From Lates calcarifer (taxonomy: Eukaryota; Chordata; Actinopteri; Centropomidae), in NCBI RefSeq assembly GCF_001640805.2, contig NC_066845.1, positions 25,140,171 through 25,204,170 of the forward strand: a stretch of DNA of 64,000 nucleotides. The letters are read 5' to 3'. The notes under the pieces were generated by a model that worked only from the letters and a program-made list of their open reading frames with translations, did not search any database and was not told where the DNA came from. Both the position numbers and the translations under genes were made by a program. Position 1 is the stretch's first letter. Each line of letters opens with the position of its first letter. Of the stretch, positions 22,350-32,180 are shown piece after piece.

Positions 22350-23989
22350 GAGCTGTCCTTGGAGGTCACAGAAATACATGCACGGGTTTATTTTCTCCTT
22401 CCTCAGCAGCTCGGCGTTAGTGCCTGCCGGTTTCTCAGGGCTCAATTAGGATGCTGCGAGGTGATTGTTTGCATGGGAAATTAAGCCAAGTAAAACGCTG
22501 GAAATTGGACATAGATATTTGCTTTTCAGTTTCAATATTTGACTGGCATGAAGGTGCTACATGTAGAATTTTAACATCAGTAAGTCAGCAGTAATTACTG
22601 CATTCATTTTGAGACATGAGTATAATTACTGTAAACAAACAAGACCATGGCTGAGAGGATTGGCAGCCTGTCTCTGGCCTCTACACTGCATTTTTACATT
22701 GTGAGCCACTGGGTCACATTTTGTGGGGAATGCTCTTCCAGCGCAAATGGAAGCTCAAGTTTCTCTCAGAGTTTTTCTCAATGGCAGATGGTAGAAGAGT
22801 GAACGACTAATGGGGGGAAAAAAAAATCATTTCCAATATGTTTATCATCTTCCACAGATCCACAGAGAAAAACTATGATTAAAACATCATCTACGCAATG
22901 AGAACCAAGAGGGTTTATGGGAAATGGAGTGTTTTTTTGGAGCAGTACCATGAAACACACGTGTACTTTACATTACTGTCTAGCATTTCTGCAAAGCAGG
23001 GCATGGTTCTAGATTTCCTATCTTCAGGCAGCCATTGATTTCTGTTTGTTCAACTGACTTCAGATTTGTAATTAGGTCTTGTCTAAATGATGTTATCAGT
23101 AATGCATTTGCTGAAGCAGACTGTTGTGAAACTCTTCCCATGAGTGTGTTCAATTAAGCTCAGATGCCTGAGATAACATTTATCTTGTAGGTTTCTGGCA
23201 GACGGTGCTGAAAAGTTGATAATACAGTGATGTGAGGTAGAACATGGCGTCATCTGTTAATGGTGTATTGTAACCTTCATGAGGGGAGGATTTATGGATT
23301 AGAGTGCATTAGTTTTAGCTAGGTGTTCCTAATAAACCGACTAACACATCATATTCTTCAGATTTAAATACAGGTTTAAATATTGGACAGTAGCCATGCC
23401 ATAGGATCAGCAGCAAACTGGCTGCCACTGGTGTATCAGTATGTACTGGGCAGGCTGGTGACGTGGAAACGATCCAAGAGAGGAAATGGCTGACTCTCAG
23501 GAAATAAGGGAAGGCTGATTATGGCCTGAGATAAGCACAATGACCCATTTAGATTCTGCAAGAGGTGAAAAAGGTCTGATGGCTTCAAAATCTTGTAGTG
23601 AGGAAAAAAACGATATGGAAAAATGTACACTGTGCCTGACAGTATGAGTCACTCACCAGACTGTGTATTCAGTCTTATACTGTACATGAAATATGTATTT
23701 AGCAGCTTCTTTCTTTGCATCTTTTGTCTCTTGATTTTAGTATGTAAAGCAGAGCAAACATTTGCTTGGTATTGTTAAAAAAAAAGAGCAAACAGATGCA
23801 CACGTACTCATCCTTTCACGCTTCCCGTTTTTTTTGCTTTTGTCTTTACAATGCCACACTGAATATGGTGAGAACATCTTTCTTGAAACTAATAAAAGCC
23901 GTCAAACTGCATTGTTCAGTGTTAAATTAAATGCCTGAGAAGAGCCAAAAGATGACACATCCTTGAAGGTCTTCAGCATTGCAGAAGGC

Positions 23990-24330
23990 CCACGTTTTGT
24001 TCTCTCCACAGCCGTTGGAAAGAATAATTTGGTACCTAAACGTCTGATAAGACAATATGCTAATGTGGTACTAATATATGCCTAAAGAAAGAGTTGACAG
24101 CAGCACTAATGCAGAATAAACGCAGGGTAATGCAATGCGAGAGGACATCACTCAGGATGTTTACCATCACAGATAAATACCTCACTGAGACAAATGTAAC
24201 ACTTAATTTCACAATAAAAGGCTTTAATCGAAAGTAAACAACCTGGCAAATGACATTAGGTTGAAATGAACCCCTAGATCAGAGAGCATGAGATTTCCTA
24301 ATTAACAGGGGTAATTGGAATTAAACCAGA
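23990..24330. promoter_or_regulatory. Candidate conserved non-coding block
   Basis: About 340 bp of complex AT-rich sequence with CTAATGTGGTACTAATATATG, AAAGGCTTTAATCG and CCTAATTAACAGGGGTAATTGG. No tandem repeats or transposon ends. Looks like a conserved enhancer by texture; unproven. Confidence 0.32.
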
Positions 24331-25363
24331 GCGTCACAAATAATGAAGCATTGTGAGGAGAGATGAGGCTTCACTGGAAAAGACTCCAAATAAAACAAAG
24401 CTCCAAATAACAATCAGACATTACTCATGCTTGACGTTTAACCCCCGACCACCATCAGATTTATCTCTCCATTTGAGAAGGGAGGGATTTATTCAGTGGC
24501 TGAGGAGCAGGGCTGTTTCTTTGTTACACTGAGTACGTGTTGTGTGGGAAATGGACGATAACTGTTACTGTACGATAGCGTGCAGGGAGTCATCACGTGT
24601 ATATCCTTTGGTCATTTCTGACGGTCTTTACCTTTCTACAGAAGCTTCTTTGTCTCTGTTTGTTGTTGCTAATGCAAACTGCACAGCTTTTCCAAACAAA
24701 TCTCTGGTGTTGTTGCTAATAACAACAAAGACTTGACTAATAATGTGTGTTTAGACCCGTAAATCTAAAGCCGCTCATGTTCTGGCGTAGTGCAGATCAT
24801 TTTGGCTGAGGACATGTGAAAATAATAATAATTTATGTAAAATAAAAAGAAAACAATCCCAAACACAAATGTGAATCCAGGCAACAAAAGGAAGAAAATC
24901 TCATGAAGTCAAAACCCAAAAACAAGAAGCCAGGAAAAAATGTGTTTTGCATATGAAGGTGCACAGTGCATCATTAGAGTCATGCTCTTCTCCTCTACTA
25001 AATCATTTTCATCCCAGCTGCTTCTTCTTGGCTTTTTGCTGCTGTTCAGAGTCATGCATTCAGACATTTCCTCCTGCTGTTACAGGAGATTGTACTACAA
25101 GAAATAACTGTCCTGCGACATTTAGTCCACAATATTTTTGATTTAGCAGAACTCAACAAGCCAAACTCTCAGTCTGCAGGGTGATATTGTTTCACCTGAA
25201 GTCAAGTCAAGCTGCAGTTCTCTGCCTCTGACTGATGAAAGAGTTGTGTTATGAGACTAAAGACTAAAGATGTTTTTGCTGTACATTCATTTTTTTGTCT
25301 CTCCATAATAATCAGGATTGATCTGTGTTGGTTTTCACACCTTGGATCTCTTCAGACATCATA

Positions 25364-25409
25364 CAGCAGCAGCAGCAGCAGCGGCGGTGGTGGTGGTGGC
25401 GGCGGTGGG
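25364..25409. repeat. CAG/CGG/TGG triplet repeat
   Basis: CAG repeated about seven times passes into GGC, GGT and GGC triplets. It gives spurious poly-Ser/poly-Gly frames on the + strand and poly-His/poly-Cys frames on the minus strand. It directly precedes a GC-rich candidate block. Confidence 0.92.
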
Positions 25410-25424
25410 CTATGCGGGGTAGCG

Positions 25425-25620
25425 GCGAGCCCTGGGCCTCATTAGTCCTATCAGTGGACGGCCTTGTTAGCCCTAACAAGTAGCCAGCTGACAGCTCCAT
25501 TCAGCCGCCGCTCCCCCACAAGAGAAGTGACAGCTTTAACTATGGCGGAGAGCGCCGCCGATTTACGAGCCGCGCCCGTGCTCTCTTAACCAGATTAGTT
25601 CTTTTTACATTAACAGAGGA
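25425..25620. promoter_or_regulatory. Candidate conserved non-coding block
   Basis: Complex GC-balanced sequence containing CCTCATTAGTCCTATCAG, a TTGTTAGCCCTAACAAG dyad (25464-25480) and AACTATGGCGGAGAGCG. The dyad GTTAG-CCC-TAAC is nearly perfect. Enhancer-like by texture; no alignment possible. Confidence 0.33.
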
Positions 25621-25780
25621 AAAGTAGGGCAGATGTCTGTATGACTGGTTGTAAATTTGATAATGACCGCCATGTTAATCCCCCCCTCCCTCCTTCCTCC
25701 CCTCCCCTCCTCACCCAAGTCCAGGCTGGGACCTGGCTGGTAACAGGATTACCAGTGAGGGAACCCTCCCCATGTGTGAG

Positions 25781-25801
25781 TGTGTGTGTGTGTGTGTGTG
25801 T
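25781..25801. repeat. (TG)10 microsatellite
   Basis: A perfect TG run ending in TTTC. Confidence 0.95.
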
Positions 25802-26380
25802 TTCTTGGACCAGGAAAAACGAAGCTAATTGTTGTTGGTGGCGACTGGTTGGAGGAGTAAAGTGAAAAGTAGCCTAATGTGGGAAAAAGAGAGAAATAAT
25901 GAGAAAATGATTAGAGAGACATCAGGACCAAATCCCCTCCAGTTCTGCCCAAATTTCTCAAAATCTAAATCTTGGATTTGTGTTGTCGAAGGGTTTTTCA
26001 ACACAAAAACAACTCCTGCTCCTAATCATTTTTCAGAATGTGTAATAAGACATGTATGACTTTATTTCTGAACACTTGTTTTTTGTGGTTGAGAGCTTTA
26101 AAAATTATTTTTGAAGGCACCTTCTCTCACTCATCAAAAGAGTGTTTGTTATTCAGAGATCCTGTAACTTTTTTATATCTGTATACACTGAATACACACA
26201 TAACACACACGTGTATGTTTTACAGCCGAGGCTTAAAGTGTTGTGAGGTCATTAAATAGAGACAAACATGATAAAACAGATTTATTATAATTTTAGAGAA
26301 GAATTTCTAACAACAGCAACAAAAAACAACAAAGAAAAACTGTTGCAAAACTGAAGCAACATGTCAGTGAAAAGAAAGAA

Positions 26381-26399
26381 ACAAAACAAAACAAAACAA
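26381..26399. repeat. (ACAAA)n short tandem
   Basis: Nearly four tandem copies of a five-base ACAAA unit. Confidence 0.85.
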
Positions 26400-26819
26400 G
26401 CTGTTTGCTGGTATTTTAATATCCTTTCAGATTTATTGTCCTTTATCAGCATGTGAAGATTCTGACTCTGATCTCTCCTCGGTCAGTTTCGGATTAGCTC
26501 TTGTTTTTCTCCTCAGTTTAAATCTCGTTCTGCAGAGAAATCCACTCTGAACACAGCTTATTAACTTTAAGTATTTTGCTCTTCAGTCCAGTGTTTGTTG
26601 CTGTTGTTGTTGTTTTTTGGGAATCTGCCCCCCCCAACTCACCCCCCCCTCCCCTGTGATGTAGGTCTCCCCTTTTCCTCTCCATTAGCTGATCGGTGTT
26701 GTTGTATTTGGGTGGCCGGGGCTGGTACCTGCACCCGCTGACCACCCCCTTCCTCCACCCCTCCCCTCTCTCCCACCCTTCCTGATACAATCTGAACTGA
26801 TGTCCTGCCGGTGCCTTTT

Positions 26820-27420
26820 TTCCCAGAATCCCTCAGACTGGTTGGAGCGGTGGCGGCGTCGCCGTGCGCTGAGCCTTTTCTTCATCACCTATTAAAATCA
26901 AAGCCCCGTCGTTTGGCGAGCACCGCTGGGATCTTGGCTTTAATTAAATTACATTATTGTTAACGTCAGCTTTGCCGAGGCCGGCTATGTCGCGTGCACT
27001 TTGCCCTCCTCCTCCTCCTCCTCCTCCTCGGCTCACCTCCTGACAGACATATAGAGGAGGGAGGAGGGGGTGGAGGAGGGTGGAGGATCACACATACATG
27101 CAGTAATGTATTCTAATGTTCTCCTCCTCCCATTGATTTGAATTTTAAAATGATGGAAGCGGGGAGTCATGTTATGCAGGGAATATGTTCACAGTGAATA
27201 TTCAATTAGCCTGCTCGTATTTTGTATACATAAATGTAACGGTGTGACGGTGCCGGCTAATATGTAGTGAAGGGCCCTCGCATGAAGCTACATGTAATAT
27301 GATCCACTCTGAGATGTTTGCGTTTGATAACAGACGTACATTATGAATAAACATGGAGATATGTGCTACCGAACCTCATATGGTAATTCTCATACAGAAT
27401 CTACAATATGACGGTTTTGA
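26820..27420. promoter_or_regulatory. Candidate conserved non-coding cluster (strongest in intron)
   Basis: Two complex blocks flank a polypyrimidine/polypurine section. Block one (26850-27000) has CTATTAAAATCAAAGCC, GGCTTTAATTAAATTACA and GTTAACGTCAGC. Block two (27130-27420) has ATTGATTTGAATTTTAAA, ATATTCAATTAGCC, GGTGCCGGCTAATATG and TCATATGGTAATTC. Over 500 bp without transposon or tandem character apart from the central CTC/GGA tract is typical of deeply conserved enhancers. Inference only. Confidence 0.38.
27005..27090. repeat. (CTC)n tract facing a GGA-rich tract
   Basis: CTC triplets run at 27005-27029. After about 25 bp a G-rich, purine-only tract follows at 27052-27085 (GAGGAGGGAGGAGGGGGTGG and on). 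The two are imperfect inverted complements and could pair. The G-rich strand has several G3 or longer runs. Confidence 0.85.
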
Positions 27421-27429
27421 AGTTTTTCT

Positions 27430-28390
27430 GTTTAATCCTCAGTGGTGGTGTTGTATTGGTTTTAGCTAGCATTACCCTTCACACCAGCAGAATCAGTAAC
27501 ACTGTCATGCAGGCTTCTTTATTAATGATTATTATTATTTTTATTTTGATGTGTTTTGGTCAGAAAATAAACTAATTGGCCTCCTGAAAACAGCCGGAGT
27601 GTCTCGCCCTCGGAGCCCCTCGCCTCCATTGTGAATAGAGCAGTGAAGTGTCACTAATGTGACTCTATTCATTGGTTTGCAGGCCAGAGTCTAATGCCTC
27701 CAACTACATGCACCCCCACAACCTCCTCCTCCTCCTCTCTCATTTATCTCTCTCTCCCCTATTGTCCTGTTGCTCCCCTAAAGCTGGTAGATGGTCGAAC
27801 TCCTACAGGTCACTCACTTTTTAAACGCTGAGCCATAACACTTTCTGCAGAAGATCTGTCGGACTTCTGTTTCACAATATTAATTCAAACATTTTACCAG
27901 TATTGCTCTGTCATAGTATGGCAGATGTAAGTGATTCCACTCTGTTAGTGGTTGTATTGAAGGCGTAGCTTGCAGCCAAACAGGAATTTAAGTCCTCAAT
28001 TAGATTTTTTTCATCCAACCAACAGCTGAAACCACAAAGATGTACAGTTTACTATCATATAAGACTCATAACACCACAAAATATTCACATTTTAGAAGCT
28101 TGAACTGAGGATTTTTATGCATTTTTTACTCAAACAGAGAACCAACCAACATTTTTGCAGATTAGTTTTCTGTCACTCAGCTAAATGATTACAAAATGCC
28201 TAATACAGCAGTCCTGCAACACCTTCTGCCACTGTAAGAAGTGAGTGTCATGCAAAGCAATTATTGTATTGTTTTTATGTAAAAAGAGGAAAGCTCGATA
28301 GATAGAAGCTTGATAAACTTGACAGAGGCATGAGATTCATTTTGTTTTAACAATAAGACGGCCCAAGATGCTAATTGTTTCTCTCTCAAT
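27430..28390. other. Last intron, segment 3
   Basis: AT-rich spacer between two candidate blocks, with a small CTC run at about 27721-27736 and ATTATTATT near 27529. Nothing else is seen. Confidence 0.6.
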
Positions 28391-28394
28391 CTAA

Positions 28395-28690
28395 ACTTTC
28401 TGCCTCTAGTGACCATTTAAGTGAATTAGCAGCGTCCCCGTCACTGGCTGTGAAAGGGTCACTCCTCGTCCAATTACTGGCTCCACCTCGTTAACTCCTT
28501 CACTGCCAGGCCTCTGCCATTTTTAACATGAGCTTAATTGGGCTAATGAGCTTAAGCATGAGCTCTTTCATCCCAAGCTGTAGGCTCAACGGCCATTTAA
28601 AGACGTTTTAATTTGTATTTGACGCTAATTAATTCTTTTTTTTTTTTTTTGCCGTGCTAAGTGACCTCAGATGAGAAGGAAAAGCCTCTG
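28395..28690. promoter_or_regulatory. Candidate conserved non-coding block with repeated ATGAGCT
   Basis: Complex sequence with three ATGAGCT words within 40 bp (about 28528, 28545 and 28558), two of them as ATGAGCTTAA. It also has CCAATTACTGG, TTTTAATTTG and GCTAATTAATTC cores. A T15 run lies at 28636-28650. Repeated sites with homeodomain cores suggest a regulatory module. Unproven. Confidence 0.36.
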
Positions 28691-28959
28691 AGAGCTGGTT
28701 GTGTCTCATCACAGTTGGTAGCAGGTGTTAATGTCTGTATGTACGAGAAGGAATAAAATGTACTAAAATATTTTCACTTAAGGAACCTTTAAAAAAATGC
28801 ATCAGCAGCTCTGCAGTTGCACAGTAAGAATGGGTTTTATTCACTGAAGACAATCAGCGAAGACTCTGTATGTCTTATGATTTAAACAGATGTCTTCTTT
28901 AAGGACATTTTAAGGAGCGCTTTTTATTTTCCTTTTTTTGTCCGGGGGTTGAATTCTTC

Positions 28960-29470
28960 ATACATTCTCATAACTGGTGCCTGAGTATCCCATGAATAAA
29001 TTACAGTGTTTCATAATTGATTGAGAGAAAAGATGCAGATGTGACAATAGTTGGCAAAACGGCACGGCGGCCAATTGAAAACATTGTTGAAGGGCTTCCA
29101 GATGTAGTTGTCATTTCTCTTTTCGGTCCCACCTCATGAAATATCCACACCGTGGGTATTTTTTAGGCTTTTTCCTACAGTAAAGTGCCGTATCAAACAT
29201 TCATCTCGATAAGACTTTGAGTCACTCGTGTCACCGTCTCATTTGTCTCGCCTCATCCGTGCCTCTGTCCGCCATCCCGGAAGAAGACGACAATTTTACC
29301 GCCTGTTTGATCAATATGTCATTTATCATTATAATAGATGTATCTGATGTTAATGATGATAGTTTATAAAACAGCTTATTAACCTTAATGACAGTGTGAT
29401 CTTTTACAATTGATAGGTTGTCTCACCTTCAATTATACTGAGTAATGATGATACAGATTTAATTAATGCT
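28960..29470. promoter_or_regulatory. Candidate conserved non-coding block (about 500 bp)
   Basis: A continuous complex block: CATAATTGATTGAG, GGCGGCCAATTGAAAAC, GTCCCACCTCATGAAATATC, CATTTATCATTATAATAG, TTAATGATGATAG, TTCAATTATACTGAG. No tandem repeat, no transposon ends, and stops in all frames. With 26820-27420 it is the best candidate for a conserved enhancer in this intron. Confidence 0.37.
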
Positions 29471-30837
29471 TAAGTGCTGTAATGGCTTTTTTCATGGCTG
29501 TACAGCAGCTCGCCAGATCAGCTTCACTGGGTTTTTCCTTCATTGTTTGTTGTTTATTTATATTACTGTGAGCTGGAGCCACAGCAGCTGATACCAACCC
29601 AGAGGTCGAGGGTGTGGACATGAACAGTGCAGAAAAAAGATGACATTTAGGTGCAGTGCTTACATGGAAAAAGAAGAATGAAATGAAGCACAAACAAAAA
29701 GACAGAAAAACTTGTGTTCGGTGAATTAAACCAGTGTGTTCTGCGATGATAAACCTTCAACAGATAAAATATTTAATTCATCCTAAAGCTGAACTCCCAG
29801 AAAGATAAAGCTGTCATAGAAGTGTAGCAACAAAAAACAAAAAGAATCTGTGTTCCTGCGTCGTCCCTTTGCTTCTCCACGGTCCGTCTGTCTATGTATC
29901 TGTGTCTCAGAGTGAATGCCTCGAAAGCGGCGTTCAATCCCACTGTTTGGGAGCACAGATGCACATTCAGTCCTGTGTTCTCTGCAGTCTTAATAGTGTT
30001 AACCCGTCAGCTGTCCCCAAACTGAGGACACAAGCATCTTCAGTGTTTTCGCCACTAAGCCGGATTTTCACTCTTTCTCGCCGAGCGAGTAGCCAACACA
30101 ACTTCCACTCTCTTCTGCATGTCTTGCACTGAAAATCATCCTCGTCCTCCTTTTCTCTTCTTTGTATGCTGCTACTGAATACCGCTGTCTTTGACAAAAC
30201 CTACGTGAAAATCAGTTTTGAACAGACATTAGATGTGTTGCTTTCCCCTTATTTCAAATATCAGGTTTTAGTGACAGAAAACTAAACGTTTGTTAGACAA
30301 CAGAACAATCTTTTATTAATCCACTGACTGACTGTCCTCCTCATGAAGCACATGGCCTCTGCATGTTGTGTTTTAGGAGGTTTTTGCCTTTTAAAGATTC
30401 ACACCTCATGCACATATATATGGATGGAGAGCGAACTTCAGCCCTTTTTTATTACTGACCAAAACAGTGTTTGTAGCACTGAATATCAAAACCTGTCATG
30501 TACAGAAGGCTGGCATCAGATTTGTAATCTTTTTTGCGTATTCTTTGATCAGACACTTCCTGATTGAAATCAAATTTCTGTCAATTTCACGCAGATTCAT
30601 CTGAAAATTCAGAAGAGATTTGGTAAAAAAATTAATGCTGGAAAAAACGTAATTTTGGCACGAACACCGAAACTCAGACGTAGTCCTCTCTGTAAGCGCA
30701 TGTTCTTCTTTCTCTGCTTCACATGATGCAGAGATGTGATGACTTCTCTTTTTAATCTTTGTCATCTGCTTTGCATGACAAAACTTTGCTTCACTGAAAA
30801 TACTTCACCTACTTCCTCTCGTGGTTTATTGCAAACA

Positions 30838-30861
30838 GTCCTCCTCCTCCTCCTCCTCCTC
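30838..30861. repeat. (TCC)8 triplet repeat
   Basis: A near-perfect TCC run in a longer pyrimidine-rich section (30838-31010). It produces a poly-Leu frame. Confidence 0.9.
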
Positions 30862-31227
30862 TCCCTGCCTGCTCCTGCTTCTCCTTCTCCTCCACTGTAC
30901 ATCTTTTCCCTTCCCTCTCTCTCACGGCCTTTGTCTGCCGCCTTGGTGTGTGTGACTTTGTCCTCCTCTGCGTCTTTCACACTCCCTCTCCGTCTCCATC
31001 CCTCTCTGTCCGTTCACATCGGGACGAGGGGCGCTGGGTGCCTCTGACAGTGCTCCTAATTAAGACGTAAAACTGTGGGCAGCAGGTTTCTGAAGGTTAC
31101 ACTGTCTATACCGCAGGAAGTGATAAAGAATGGAGTCACTGATGACATGTGACGTTTTCACCGGGGATGATGCAAACCGCTGCTAATGAAGCCAGGGCTA
31201 GGGAGGAGAAAAGCGGAGGGGACAGGG

Positions 31228-31258
31228 GGCCTCTGTGTGTGTCTGTGTGTGTGTGTGC
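31228..31258. repeat. Interrupted TG microsatellite
   Basis: TGTGTGTGTCTGTGTGTGTG and onward, then GCATGCATGTG. An imperfect dinucleotide run. Confidence 0.9.
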
Positions 31259-31696
31259 ATGCATGTGATATTTGCATGTGTGTGTGTTTGCAGCGTTCGC
31301 TCCAGAGGCCTCTGGGATTTCAGGGCAGAATATTTGAGTCAATTAGACAGATCGAGTACGTGAGAGTTGCTGCCCTGCACTTAGACTGATAAGTCCATTT
31401 TCTCATGCACTATATTAGATAGTCCTGCTGTCCACTGCTCATGTGATGTAAGATCATCTCTGTGGCTGCATGACAATTCAATATGATCATTTATTGACCA
31501 TCGATGGGGTTGTATCAGGCTCTGTGAGCAGATTTCACTAAATTCACTTATTAAAATTCACAATTTTAAGTAAATTTGTCTAAAAAGCTACAAAAAATAG
31601 TCATCAAAGAGCATGTGTGAAGAGTTTAGTCTGAATTATTGCATTATGTGGGATCTTAATTGATACATTAAAAATATTCTTACCAATATTGTGATT

Positions 31697-32180
31697 AGAG
31701 CTGGGAACTGAGTCAAAAATCCACCAGAAACTTAAGCTTGTTTAGCTGTAATTTTTTCAAGCTGTACAGTTTCCTGATGTAAATCAGGACACTTTTCTAA
31801 CTTTAAAATATATTTAAACACGTTTCTTAATTTAACACTGATGCATTGAGAAGTTCAATTAATCTTTTTCTGGAGAAACACATTTTGACATGATGAGGAG
31901 TCAGCTGACATGAAAACACACACTCATGACATCAAAAAAATGTGATACAATTTATCGTGAAATTTTTGTCTGATTGTACTGATTTTTCATTACTTTCTTT
32001 TTAGGAATATGAACATGTTTTTATTTTTATTTTTGCTGAAATAAAATGACAAGATATGATTGAACTGAGAAATATATCATTCACATTTACTTGTTACTGA
32101 AACTCAGGTATTAATACAAAAATAAAAACAATACCAAAACGTAATTATGACATTAATTTTACTATCAACTGCCCAGCTCC
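31697..32180. mobile_element. Possible degraded inverted-repeat DNA element
   Basis: The left end reads GAGCTGGGAACTGA (31698-31711). The right end reads TCAACTGCCCAGCTCC (32165-32180), whose reverse complement is GGAGCTGGGCAGTTGA. The GCTGGGC..TGA ends and AT-rich centre resemble a widespread fish non-autonomous DNA element family. The ends match at about 11-12 of 15 positions and no target-site duplication is clear, so the call is tentative. Confidence 0.35.

Larger units (their letters stand above)
20960..25360. other. Last intron, segment 2
   Basis: Mixed AT-rich sequence. It includes a GGCAY pentamer array at 22320-22349 and candidate conserved blocks at 22060-22140 and 23990-24330. The stretches 21.0-22.0, 22.4-23.9 and 24.4-25.3 kb show nothing specific. 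Open frames there are short and have no family resemblance. Confidence 0.6.
29475..31690. other. Last intron, segment 4
   Basis: Ordinary intron with (TCC)n at 30838-30861 and mixed TG runs at 31228-31276 (including ATTTGCAT at about 31269). Open frames around 30.7-31.0 kb come from the pyrimidine-rich tract. Nothing else is recognised. Confidence 0.6.
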
